64,000 nucleotides of DNA. It comes from Hofstenia miamia. Taxonomy: Eukaryota; Xenacoelomorpha; Acoela; Hofsteniidae. The translations under genes were made by a program, and so were the position numbers. Below are positions 1-11,337 of the stretch, piece by piece. Below the pieces are notes generated by a model that was given only the letters and a program-made list of their open reading frames with translations, was not told the origin of the DNA and did no database searches. Numbering within the stretch: the first letter of the stretch is position 1; every line of letters starts with the position of its first letter. The stretch is from NCBI GenBank assembly GCA_900660155.1, contig CABFPE010000092.1, positions 1,018,699 through 1,082,698 of the forward strand, written 5' to 3'.

Positions 1-1562
1 GAAAAAACCTATCTCAATTTGTGATAAATTCCGATAGGTTTCCACGACATTCAAATTATTTTGCTCTTGGAGATTTTTTTTGAATTATGTGATTGGCTTT
101 CAAATCAAATAGCAGTCTCATAAACTCATTCAGCCAGTGTATATACCAGTTTCTAGTTTGCACATCCTATCATGAAGGCCATTTGCCTCTAAACGTGTTT
201 TAGGAGTTTCAATTTCATTTTTCGATATATTATTTAGTGAATTGCGGATAGAATGATATCCAAAGACATGGGCTTCATCAGAATTACTATCGAGAGATAC
301 CCAATAGTATTTTGATAGTTTTAAGCGTGTAATGATTTTTTTTAAAACTTGATTGCCCATTAATCTAATAAGGTCTTCACAAACAGTAGAAGATAAATAG
401 TTGGTACGACCAGAACCACTGCTGGCAAGATTTTTTATATGTTGTCCAAGGAAATCATCATATTCTCCCAAAAGTTCTAGTAATCCTAAATAGTTACCAT
501 TGTGAGACGATCCAATAACTTCATTATCTCCACGAATAGGCAGGCCATGTTCACATAAAAACTTAAGAACACTTTCCTAGTCGTTTAAGCAGGCTACGCC
601 AGTAATGTTCATGTCGATCCTTTTCATGGGCAAGTTTAGAGTCAATACGACCAACTTTTTTAGCATGAGTTGCTGTTGACCAGACAGCTTGAATATGATC
701 TCTGGATTGCTCATGTGAACTAAGTCGATCCGTAGCATGTTTCCAGTCGCAAAAACCATCATGTGTTAATTGCAATCTCACAGTACCTATTAACTTACAG
801 AAAAAACAGTAAACCCGACCATTAGCTGGAGAAAAGCAAAGCCAAGAACGTTTCACAAATTCTCCATTGCGATTCAATCGCTGAAACATTGATGGTGTGC
901 ATTTCCGACTGACACCGTTTACATCTTTCTAGATTGCTGATTTAGCATCTAAAATCTTGACACCACTATGGTGGAGATCCATAGGTCCTCTGCGAGGCCA
1001 GTAATTGATGAATTCGGATGTGATTTTCTTTGGCCACAAGCTAATGTCACCAATTTTATGTCTACTTGATTCACTTCATATTCAGGAAGTTCTTGTTCCA
1101 AAGACGCGTCTGTTTTCTCAACATTCTGGCTATCGTTGGGATTGTTGCAATCAATAGACATACTGGAGCATGTAGCGGTTGTTTCTTTTTCTGGAGCTGA
1201 TTGACAAACATTCTGACTATCATCGGGATTGTTGCAATCGATGGACATACTGGAGGATAAAGCTGGCGTTTCTTTCTGTCTTAGGAATTCTGTCATTCGA
1301 GGAGTTTTGCCTAATTCTCGAGCCTCTCTTTCAATACGATCCTTTAAAGCCTTCCTTTTAGCAGCACCACTTTCAAACTTAGATCTCTGTGTCTGTCCAT
1401 TAAGTTTATCTAAAACAAAAAGAAACAATTGTTTTAGAATGATTAGTTTAAAAAACAAATTGTTCAAAATCTTAGTATTAAATTTTATTGTAAAAATTAC
1501 CAGTATGATTAATTTAATTATGTGGAGGCCCCTGGACGTATGCCTACCCCTAAATCCGGCTG
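1..1562 (-). mobile_element. hAT-superfamily DNA transposon (ZMYM1-like), decayed, cut by the left window edge
   Basis: Read on the minus strand, this stretch opens near 1562 with CAGCCGGATTTAGGGG, the kind of CAG...GATTTAGGGG terminus seen on hAT elements. It continues into a transposase of the ZMYM1/DUF4371 type: a TTF-type zinc finger followed by the start of the RNase H-like region. The element lies in the Abl intron downstream of the SH2 exons and shares the host gene's strand. Its other end is outside the window, so its target-site duplication cannot be tested. The reading frame is broken in several places, so it looks dead. A domesticated host gene is unlikely given the breaks. Confidence 0.75.
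130..1409 (-). pseudogene. ZMYM1-like hAT transposase remnant (TTF zinc finger + DUF4371)
   Basis: Three collinear blocks are visible. (1) 1409 to about 1020: a basic N-terminus (KRKALKDRIEREAREL) with a tandemly duplicated acidic motif (SMSIDCNNPDDSQNV, then SMSIDCNNPNDSQNV), followed by a shift of frame into LWPKKITSEFINYWPRRGP. (2) about 960-570: the TTF zinc finger, recognisable by RSWLCFSPANGRVYCFFCKL, DGFCDWKHATDRLSSHE and a downstream H, with one TAG at about 933 before it (after KSAI). (3) 471-130, after another frame shift near 565: SGSGRTNYLSSTVCEDLIRL and KYYWVSLDSNSDEAH, typical of DUF4371. A plausible acceptor (TTTTGTTTTAG) precedes block 1 at 1410, so the original gene probably had a 5' intron. 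Family assignment is by remembered motif order; the break count (at least three) is direct. Confidence 0.75.
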
Positions 1563-3205
1563 TGCAACTAATGTCTATCTAATAATGTTTTTCAAACGAA
1601 AGACAGATTTCTATTATTTCAATTGTACATGTCGCTTTGTTAATTTTATTTACAAACAGCTAACATTATCATGTTATGGTACTGCGATTTATAATATTTT
1701 TAATCGATAATATCAATTTCTAAATTGTTATATTTTATTAAATTTCTATATTTCTTCAATAATACTAAATAATGACGTTAAAAGGACATTGCGTACTAAA
1801 ATGTGCTCTTGAAATTCTGCCAATACAATATAAACTTATTTTACTCGCACTTTTGATATATAAGGCCGATATATTAAACTGCTTGCATACAACTATATGC
1901 AATTACATATAATTGTATTGTCGAACAACATTAGGTAATTATCTATAATTATATTTTGCAAGCTCTATAAGTGTTCAACAACGATTATATGCAAGAATAG
2001 TTGAAAACAGTTTTGTAACTAATAAATAAGGGCGTGAAACCTACATTACAATGAAAAGGACTTTGTTATTATTACTTTTTTTTGCATATAGATCCAAGCG
2101 CTAGCTAAGACCGGCCCTGCTGTTACTTTTAACACAAACTTTTTTATTTGAAAATCTCACCTTGATTACATATATAATGAGAGCTATTATGCTTTCAAGT
2201 AATTCTATATGATATTTCATAACATAGCAAAGACACATTGGACCAGGATGAACAGGGGTCGAATTTTCACAGGAAAAGCAGGTCAATCATTATGTAAAGC
2301 CAGCCTTCCTCAAGTTAAATTTATTGATGATCAATTTTCAAAACATTAATTTTATTGATGATTCTCTCGGTCTGTTCCGAACCGCAGGCTAACACATCCG
2401 TGTTAATCTCTACCTTAGTCTTTGCACACTTGCTAATTGAAGAGTGCGAGAACCTATACGATAAAAGTATTTCTGCTGAAAGTATTTTCAAATATAATGC
2501 CAAAATATATACTGATTGGACAACTTCATTTATGCAATACAAAAATACTCCAAAATGCAATGCCATCGACGAACAACTTAATGAACAGAAAATAAATCTA
2601 CAATTCTTCAGTTTTCTCTGAAAATCTAACTTTGCTAAATCTTTTGAAACGTCTTAAAATATTATTATTCGAATCGTTAGATGCCTTAATGGGACACCCA
2701 AAATCACACGACACAGTCATGTTAACATCTCTTAACTTTACCCATGCCGATATGATCATCTGATATGAATGGTTTGAGCACAATAACTGGTCGGTGTCAA
2801 TCTAAATTCAGACATTTTAATAGCAAACACAAAGTACAAGAGAAATGGAGATTTATAATGCAGCCTTATTCGTATGCACAGAAATTTTAGATGATTCTAG
2901 GATAATAATGTGTATATCGATAAAATCATTACTATTAAAATATAAAAGTTTGGATGTTTTCAAACAATTTGTCTATCAAACTGATCTGCTATGTAATAAA
3001 TTCAATTGTTCAGAGATCAAAAAAATCAGACCTTTTCTTATATTTGTATTTTACAAAAAACTTAGTTGAAAAAACAAAAATCTCCTTTAATATGATTTCA
3101 AGGTTGTTGAAACCAACATATTTTTAATTTATAAATTTTAGGGCTCAAAACCTGCAATTTTCTAAATTTTATATTTGTTAATCATCGAACATATTAAAAA
3201 TTTAC
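1563..3205. other. Abl intron after SH2, non-coding stretch with one unexplained ORF
   Basis: This is the right-hand part of the intron that starts at the SH2b donor. I looked here for the SH2-kinase linker and the glycine-rich loop of an Abl kinase domain on the minus strand and did not find them. A plus-strand open frame at 2355-2621 (88 codons) has ordinary amino-acid composition but no motif I recognise and no obvious splice context. A fragment near 2109-2121 (minus CAGCAGGGCCGGTC) resembles an hAT terminus. Nothing else is supportable. Confidence 0.5.
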
Positions 3206-3355
3206 TTTAGATATTGGAAACCACAGAGCATGAACTAGACCTTCTGAAGTATGTGAATGATACTGTATGAGCTCTGAAATTACACCAAATCTTTTCTTAG
3301 GATTAATATAGTACTGTCCACTTAATGGATCAAAGGACACGCGATAGTGATACAC
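3206..3355 (-). CDS. ABL1: Abl-type tyrosine kinase, exon encoding C-terminal half of SH2
   Basis: The 150-nt exon has an acceptor TTTTAG|GTG at 3356/3355 and a donor AAA|GTAAAT at 3206/3205, phase 0 on both sides. It encodes 50 residues starting VYHYRVSFDPLSGQYYI and including KKRFGVISELIQYHS and a final WFPISK. This lines up with the second half of vertebrate Abl SH2 (VYHYRIN...RFNTLAELVHHHS...LHYPAPK). The SH2 domain binds phosphotyrosine peptides and clamps the kinase in Src/Abl proteins. The next exon should carry the SH2-kinase linker and N-lobe; none is visible to the left, so the kinase domain lies outside the window. Gene identity rests on the SH3-SH2 pair and the myristoylated cap; the symbol is by family. 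Confidence 0.9.
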
Positions 3356-3371
3356 CTAAAACAGATTTACG

Positions 3372-3372
<1 letters not shown>

Positions 3373-3404
<32 letters not shown>
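3373..3404. repeat. (TA)n microsatellite
   Basis: Uninterrupted TA dinucleotide tract just upstream (in gene direction) of the SH2b exon acceptor. Confidence 0.95.
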
Positions 3405-3405
<1 letters not shown>

Positions 3406-6400
3406 CATCCTAATTCTCATTAATAGGGTGATTTGTGAAACCGGTCTTAGAGTGTTCATTGATATTCTAGTTTTGCGGTTAGTAACATCTTCCAGCTCAA
3501 AATGATTATTGTCATAATTTTTTGTATAGCACATAATTTTCCACGTATGCACTAGAGATGCAACCGAGTCACCGGATCGGCGAGTCAAGGTTTTTAGTAA
3601 CTCTTTACAACCGGATGAACATGTGAGCAAATATTTGTACTCAAATTTAGGAATTTCCAAGAATCCTATTTCAAAATCAATATATTGAAAATTTTTTAAA
3701 TCATGTCATTGGTGAACACAATTTTTATACAGTAAGCATGACATTTAATTTATTGCATCGTGATTAAGCAGTTCCCTTTCCCAGAACAGCCATTAAATCG
3801 CCACTTCAAACAGCTGTTGTAGATCTCTTCTCAATGTCACAACTTCATTCGATAATTTCTAAATTGGATAACACCCAACAACAAAGTGTTATCCAAAATT
3901 TATAATTGGATTCTCCAAAATGAACAACAATGCTGCAGCATTGCCAACACTAAAAAATCGCCAAGAAAAAACTGTATTATCCCGGATCACCATCACAATC
4001 TGAAAGAAGATTATTCGAAAAAAATACCAAACACTTTGGAATCATAATCCATAATATGCATGGCTATTAAACAAAAATGTTTTGAAATCTAAAATTTAAT
4101 CTCCATGATAATTGGCCTATGTGATAAACTTATAGCAATAGTGTTTGTATATTTTATTAATGTAAAAAGCGAGTTTGACAGCAGCAATCATTAGATTACA
4201 TTTTCACAGATTTCAGGCACATAAAACTCTTTTAAAACAAACTTTCACCATTGCATATAATCAATTTCTACTAAATATATGTCGATATCTTTCGATTTCC
4301 AAATTTCGTATCAGTCTTCAACAAAAATTGTTCGAAAATATGAACTTTAAGGTAATACGAGGCGGATTTGGGTTAATATATCCAATAGGCACAGTCAATT
4401 AAAAATTTAAAAAATGCCCATTATTCCTAGAATAATTTTCACCACAAAGAAAAAATCAATATGATAAAAGCCATATCAGTTCTTTAAAATGTACATATAT
4501 TTATGAGAACCAAATTCAATACGAATAACTTTGAGTAAATATTTCCAAAAAAATCAACAAATGACCTACAATGATTTGTTTGTTAAATATATGAAATTCT
4601 AAATAGTTGAGTTTAAGAGATATTAGTATTTAGGATTTTGTAAGGTCTTACTTGTTGTTTTTAGCCTATATTTTGTTGCCATGCCCATGAAGAATATGGT
4701 TATAATAAAGCACAAATAAAAAATGTTATTTGTTTTACTAAAAGGAAATTTTGGATTTTTGCACCTGCAAATTCAATGATTCATCGCTATACTAGAATGA
4801 CCGCCCAATACATTGTTAATGAAATAATCGTCTGTAAAAATAAACAAAGCAATGAAATCGAAAATAAGGACGTCATCATTGAAATGTCTATTGCTGACGT
4901 TTCTTCCCAACTTTGCGGAATACTACAAGAGCTTCTTTGGATTTAGACATACATATCCAATACTAGATATTGTTAGGAAATGTAGTTAATGTGCACAACG
5001 GTGAAAGATTCATAATAACAAATTGGGGAGATAGTTGAATAATAACTTCAATGATGTAAATCACTTTCTTGATGATGCCAATCTTGCTAACCTTAGCTGC
5101 ATGTCAGAATTTAGATTAAAAAGGAGAAATCTATTGAAAATATAATTTGATACTGTCAGAATGTGTAAATGATAGCCATTGTATCAATTAATTTAATAAA
5201 CAAAATGTCAATTAAAGTGGAAATAATGAAATTCGCTAAAAAACATCTTTGCAAGTTTTAATTAGACCATATTCAGAAAAGATTCATTAGATCCATATTA
5301 ATTAATTTCCTGATGTCATACTAGGTACACGACCATAATGCTATAAAATTCTAAAGATACCCTCTGCCTGATTATTTTGTTCACATTGTATTTTATTAAT
5401 GTCTTAAATTAGCTATTGTCTAAGAAAGCAAATGCCAAAACACTAAGTATTTAGGTTGGATCTAGCACTGATCTTATCCGTATTAAGAAATAAATAAATT
5501 TTTCTATATTTTTGATGAACCAACTAAAATCACGAAGCGTATTCTTTTTGTAGAAATAAATAGTTGACGAGGAAATTATTACTTATCAATATGTGAAATA
5601 CCATAATGAAGAATGGTGACATTCATTATTCTAATAATGATGTAGAACTAAAAAATATATTTCATTCTTTTACAAGATGATACTAGATTTGAATATCCTC
5701 ATCGTGGATGAAATTCAATTGCTTCATGCTTTTGAGTAATCTGTCCCATCAAATATAGAAACTGACAAGTAAATATGTTTTATTAACCCTAATTCGGGCG
5801 GGCTCTTTTCACTTTTAAAATCATTCTTATTCATGACCAAGAAACGAAACTTAACAGGATGACTATAGCTTTCACACAGTTGAATACTAAGAACAAAAAC
5901 AATCGATATTCTGGAGCTCAGATGTCATAATGGGCTCTGACGTTAACAAATTGACTACAATGCCAAAACATTTGCAAAATATGTTCTAAGACCCACAACA
6001 ACGCTGATATTTGTCAGAGTATTGGCCAATGATAAACTGAACGCATTGAGAAAGCAATGATCCTGACGTTCTCAAGTGCATTTTTCGATGAAGATAATTA
6101 TAGAAATACTATTATGAGCATAACTAAAAAAATGGAAGTGTAATTTTTATTTTTAGACATTTGCTTAGCTAAAAATATTTTAGGAAAACTCGTAAAATAC
6201 CTGAGTTAAATCTTCTTTTAAATTAGATATAACATTATTTCTCAAGATAGGGGTGTTTTCTCAGCACGCCTCCACGTTTAAGTTAAGGTTAATCCATATA
6301 AAAATCATTATCAAATATATATTTTTAATAATGAATCACATCTATACTCAGGTTTTGAAAGAACTACATACGAAATCAATAATGCTACTGCTTTTCAACC

Positions 6401-8646
6401 CCGATTTGTCGATAATGAAAGATTGTTTGAATGTGTTAGTTACTGTAGCTGTCAAATTTTTACTATAAACTGCGAAAAAGTATTCTTATCGAAAATTGCC
6501 AATGATATGGAGTTTCGAGCGTCTTCGGTCTCTTCTTTTTTCCACACGACAGTGACCATAGAGGCAAACTTAAAATTTCACAAAATGACAACAGGAGATT
6601 ATTAGCAAAGAAAAACCACTTTGTTTTATGTATGATGGCGGTCCGCTTTTTTATGTGACCACTGCAAACATTTTTAATAATAATTTCGAAGATTAGATTG
6701 GTGAAAAAACATCATAGAATGGCACCAAGGTCTTCGAACTTTACCACAGTCCCAAAAAGTCCTTCATGATTGAATTCGCATGATTGTTACAACGATTGAA
6801 ACTAGGCCTTAACACAAATAACGTAAATTTTGAAAATTTTCAGTTTTAATAGTGTGTTCAATGAACACTGTTCATTATTCATTAGTTATTAGCTAAACTT
6901 GGGGTTAATGAAGTTCTTAACATAGGTTTTAAAAAGGAGAATGTCTAATTATGACACGATAACCTATTTTAGGTATTAATCTATTAATAAAAAATTAATT
7001 GAAGAAGAAATTATAAATTAATTTATATTGTTCATTAAATGTTTTTCCTAAATGACGTCAATGACAGATGTCAAAATTGTAAATTTGTAATGAAAAAAGA
7101 ATCAAATGTTACAGCATAATAAAAGGCAGACGAACAGGATATTTTGCCCTAACGATTCAGAGAATCAACATTTGACCCGAATTATATTTGGGATTTAACA
7201 TCAAAGCTGCCACGATGTATTGATGTAAAGAAACAATAAAACAAGAAATGTTCCACAAAAATACTTCAAGATATAAATTTGAAGAAAACGTATCAAATTC
7301 TATTTCTTAAAATCAAATAAATCAATTTCGAAGACTTAATCCGCTTCCAGATCCAGATACAAAACAAGAAGAAACAAAGGTGACACTTTCTACGTGGTCT
7401 CGAGCCACGATTATTCAAAGTGAATTAATTACATAAAAATAATTTTATGTTTGCCAGTTGAATACACATTGAAGTATACATTTATTAAAGCTTTACTGCA
7501 TAAATACATTATGTTAGTATTATTACGAGCATTTGCTTTGATTGGGAACGATGAGACACAAAGCAAATGATCCTAAAATTGTGTGAACTAAACCGTTAAC
7601 TAGAGGCAAATTAAGTACTTGTTTACTCCCGCATACAATTATCCAACACGCTTTAGAAATTGTTAGTGGGACATTTCACTCAGTTTGTACTCAGAAGGCA
7701 AAAGTGCTTAATTCCCCTTAGTTAAGATATTAATTCACACAATTTTTAACGTTATTTTAGCGTATCCTTTTTGGACCACTTCAATTTACATAAACATGGG
7801 AGAGAAATATTCGTATATAAAACACTGCCCCAGCTTATTTCTTTAATTCACAAGTATCCCGCTGCTGTTAATTTATACTAGCGTATACTTTGATCATATA
7901 AAAGATCAAAACAGCTTACTCTTGCAACAAGGAATTTATAAATGATTATTAAAATTTGATGTGCTTTCCTTAGTACTCTACCTAAATTCAAAATTCAAAT
8001 TCTTTGTTCAAAATTCAATATTTTTCAAAGCCTGCTTCGAAAGGATTTCCGTACTAAATAGTCTATTAAATACAAAGATTTCAACTGAAAACTTTGAATC
8101 GCGGACGTGTGTAGATTCGAATTAAGCACATACTTCTATTAGAATTAATGATAGGAAATTGATCTAGTAGAAGGAAGACAATTCACAATTAGAATTCTGC
8201 TTTTTGTAAACATTATATTCTGATTGCCATCCACTTAAAATGGAATGAATCACTGTAAAAGGCAAATGATTTCTTAACCAATTTATACAATTCATTTGAG
8301 AAACTCTACGAAGACATTAATTTCTCTATAGAGAGAGTTTATTATATGCAGTCATTCAGAATCAATTGATTTGGTTAACACTTACTAGCAACCAATAGTT
8401 AAATGAAAACCTCCTTGTGTGTCTCCATACCCCTTCAACAACTTTCAAGATGTCTAGAAGGCTTTCATTTTTAACTATCTCTGATATAAATGAGGGTAAA
8501 GATTGGAAAAAAGGTAATACATCTATAAATATATAAGAATGAATTGAGGTGGAATATATTCTAATCAAAATTTAAGCAATAAAATGAATTCTAATAAAAA
8601 AATTACAATGATTTCTTAGGTTAACCAATCTTTGGCATTCTAAATT
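3405..8646. other. Abl intron between the SH2 exons, no gene seen
   Basis: AT-rich DNA without an open frame I can support on either strand. The minus-strand frame at 3367-3660 and plus-strand frames at 4175-4402 and 6253-6605 show no domain signature or splice context. A TTTATT on the plus strand near 8337 could serve as a minus-strand AATAAA poly(A) signal about 300 nt past the stop of the GPCR at 8647. No terminal inverted repeats were recognised here. Confidence 0.5.
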
Positions 8647-9531
8647 TCAGCTAAAGAATTTAGGTAAAAAAGCCTTTATCCTTTTTCGAAAGTTTCTCCC
8701 GGAAAGAGCTAGCAAAATCAAAATGAATGAGAAAAAAAATACAAGATAAAACTGTTCAATTACGAACAATATATCAACTGCACACATCCAGATCCCTAGC
8801 TCATATGCAACATAGTGAGCAGTGGTAGTTGCATAGAAGAAGACCGTACAAATGCAGACCAATCTAAATATCCGCTTAGCAAATATCGTCTGCTTATCTA
8901 TTGTCGATTTAAATACTGTCTCTAGTTGGGATATTTTCCATGACAACATGCAATTAAATGCAATTATAATGCAAACAAACAATGATGTGAACAAAATCCA
9001 AACTTTCCCAGATAATGAATAATAGGTTTTAGGAACACAGTGATTTTCCACAATCACATAAGACCCGACATAGCTAGGGTATACAATTGAAAAAATTACA
9101 GCTGAAGTTGAAATTAATGCTAGCCAAACATTTTTTGTGTTCGATTGAAGCCCCGCATATGAGAGCGGTTTAAATAAGGCTAAAATTCGGTTTGCGCATA
9201 TCAGAACAACTGCCCATTGAGCAATGACAGTGGTTGGACCGTCAAGGCCCATTATAAGTTTACAAAGCAGTATGTGATTTCCCAAGAGTTTTCTAAATAG
9301 AAAATCAATAGGTTCTAGAATCCCATCAAACAACAAACTGAAAACGTTACAAATGGCTAACCACTTGAAGGTTATTATTGAAGAGTAATCGTGTAGACTA
9401 TCATCAATGAAATAGAAGCTTAAAAAGTTAACTATCATGCCTAAAAACGCCAATGGAACATTGAGATATCTAATTGAAAGCACAATAAAATGAATAGCAG
9501 AGACATTACACTGTGAATTGGTTTCATTCAT
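8647..9531 (-). CDS. Intronless class A-like G-protein-coupled receptor nested in an Abl intron
   Basis: The 294-residue frame has seven hydrophobic segments at roughly 15-42, 53-73, 90-120, 135-160, 176-198, 219-244 and 252-277. The first ATG follows an in-frame TAG ten codons upstream (9561-9559), so the start is well defined. N-glycosylation sites sit at N2 and N9 in the short extracellular tail. C90 at the base of TM3 and C165 in the second extracellular loop can form the conserved disulfide. TM1 has the G-x-x-x-N pattern (G31, N35). After TM7 an amphipathic GRNFRKRIKAF resembles helix 8. Departures from the class A norm: DRY is ANR (113-115, followed by ILALFKPL), the TM6 CWxP and TM7 NPxxY signatures are absent, and the usual TM2 Asp appears to be Asn (N62). 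These are common in divergent invertebrate peptide or chemosensory receptors. Ligand unknown. It shares the strand of the host gene but sits wholly inside its intron. Confidence 0.85.
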   Translation of the reverse strand: MNETNSQCNVSAIHFIVLSIRYLNVPLAFLGMIVNFLSFYFIDDSLHDYSSIITFKWLAICNVFSLLFDGILEPIDFLFRKLLGNHILLCKLIMGLDGPTTVIAQWAVVLICANRILALFKPLSYAGLQSNTKNVWLALISTSAVIFSIVYPSYVGSYVIVENHCVPKTYYSLSGKVWILFTSLFVCIIIAFNCMLSWKISQLETVFKSTIDKQTIFAKRIFRLVCICTVFFYATTTAHYVAYELGIWMCAVDILFVIEQFYLVFFFSFILILLALSGRNFRKRIKAFLPKFFS

Positions 9532-10835
9532 ATTTAATAGAAAACTGCGGTAAAAATACTACGCATATATTTACAGTGTGTTTAAGCAAAATATGTAGTT
9601 TTATTTGAAACTTAAAAAGAAATTAATATCACAATAATTCAACGATTTATATAATAATCCAAACAGCCTATTGCAGTAATAGTTAATAAAAAATTATAGT
9701 TTAATCTTTAATCTACTTTCCGGAAATGCTCAATGCAATTGACTAAAGAGAATCGTTTGAAATCTCACGAACACTTGAATTCTTAACTTTAACAGATCTA
9801 GCGTAAGTTTGTGCCCTTATATCATTCCATAGCTAGTAACTAAGTGTCATGTCAGGAGATTGAGGAGTTAATTTTTCAAAATCCAACACTACAAAATGCT
9901 CAACTAGGCTTGGACAGACATTGCTTAACAGGTGTGGCTGAATGAATAACGTTAATAAACTCAAATAAATAACTAACCAGGCATTTAATATTTGTAAATA
10001 TAAATCGCCTGGTGGAAATGGATCTGAAATCCAACAACCCAATCAAGTTGCGATTCCAGCAACAAAATTGATCAACACGCATTTTGATCATCAGTTATTA
10101 GTAAATAAAATTATGGATGCCAACATGACTTCCTAGATGATAGTTTTAATCCTCACCAGAATATGGCCAGTAATATTCAGCTACATGGTAGTGTTTCTCA
10201 TTTGTATATGCTCCATAATTTTCTGATATTGATCTTGGTATTACGGTTGTAGTAATGATTAATGATAATGGAACGCTAACTTCATGCAATCTAAGTTGTA
10301 CCAAATATTTAATTAAGCTTTTTTCAATGACATTATTTGTGCTATATGACTAACCTAGTGAACAATTCCTACGTGTCACATTTCACATAAATATCAAACA
10401 TTTACAATTAAGAGATAAATTTGACCGGTTGTCATACTTAATCTAAAGTGAATGTGGAATTTAGTCATCTAGAAATTGTGAAAATGATGTGAACAGAGGA
10501 TAAAACACTCTCTCAAGTAAATGTGTTGTGAACAAATGGAGTGCAGTTTCTTAATTGGAATTATTAAAACTCGAGACTGCATCGCATCAGGATAACAATC
10601 AATTACACCTAATTTCATGTCAGTTGAAGCAACATAAGCTCTTCATTAAAGTTTTCGGATGAAATGTTTGCAGAAATGGTTTTCGTTTTAACATCAGCTA
10701 TTGATGAATGAAATTGAACACAAGAAAAATTGTGTTTTTCATACCAGCAGTTAAATAAAACCACATAAAAACTGAAGTTTAATATGCTTTATTTCTAATT
10801 CATATTCTGAAATTAGCTACGATGAGTTCACATAA
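9532..10835. other. Intronic DNA upstream of the nested GPCR
   Basis: Candidate 5' flank of the receptor gene on the minus strand. I see no convincing TATA box or other coding exon. Two overlapping minus-strand frames at 9833-10091 have no recognisable content. Confidence 0.4.
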
Positions 10836-10843
10836 ACATGAAT

Positions 10844-11329
10844 CAGCGTTGGCTGAAAAAAACACGGTGTGTTTAAAACATGTTTAAAACAGTGTTTAAT
10901 ACAATTTTTTTCACTATTTTTTCAGATTTTTTAAGAACGAAACCACTCTTTGTCTGCGATAAGTTAATGATGAGCTCTGTAATTTCGCAATATAACTATT
11001 AGCGCTAGTACGTAGTTCTGCTAGTATTGAAAGAGGTCTCGGTACGATGAGATTCATCCGTTCCGGTGTGCGAAAAACTTGTATTTTCTCTAAAAATGCT
11101 AAATAAACACAAAAAGTTTAATTGAGGCCTAAATGTATTCCTAACGTATTTAAAGGATGTCCTTTTAGAATTTTTTTGTTTTTTAAGTTTGTTAATTATC
11201 TTTTCTTTCTGTTCAATACATTTATTGAAAAAAAATGTTTTAAACGTTATAATTTTTTTTCTAAAAAGAACATTTGCCCAACCCAAAGCGATCCATAATA
11301 TGTATCCTAGTTCGCCTTGGCACAACCCT
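10844..11329. mobile_element. Non-autonomous hAT element (MITE), TTTAAAACATG family
   Basis: The left end CAGCGTTGGC and right end GGCACAACCCT form imperfect hAT-like inverted termini. They are flanked by ACATGAAT (10836-10843) and ACGTGAAT (11330-11337), a 7/8 match to an 8-bp target duplication. The interior near the left end carries TTTAAAACATGTTTAAAAC, shared with the elements at 20832 and 40694. The open frame at 11005-11340 minus has no recognised domain. The right terminus appears to have lost its last G, so its exact end is uncertain. Confidence 0.6.
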
Positions 11330-11337
11330 ACGTGAAT

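Noticed and set aside
2355-2621. 88-codon plus-strand frame as a gene
   Set aside because: No motif, no splice context and an overlapping antisense frame; kept only as a note in the intron entry.
1-3205. Abl kinase-domain exons
   Set aside because: I searched the minus strand for glycine-loop, HRDLAARN and DFG-type motifs and saw none; the catalytic domain must be outside the window.
3367-3660. Minus-strand frame ending in repeated IY residues
   Set aside because: Its C-terminus is translated (TA)n microsatellite and the rest has no recognisable domain.
8362-8568. Minus-strand frame just past the GPCR stop
   Set aside because: No signature, and it lies where the receptor's 3' UTR would be.
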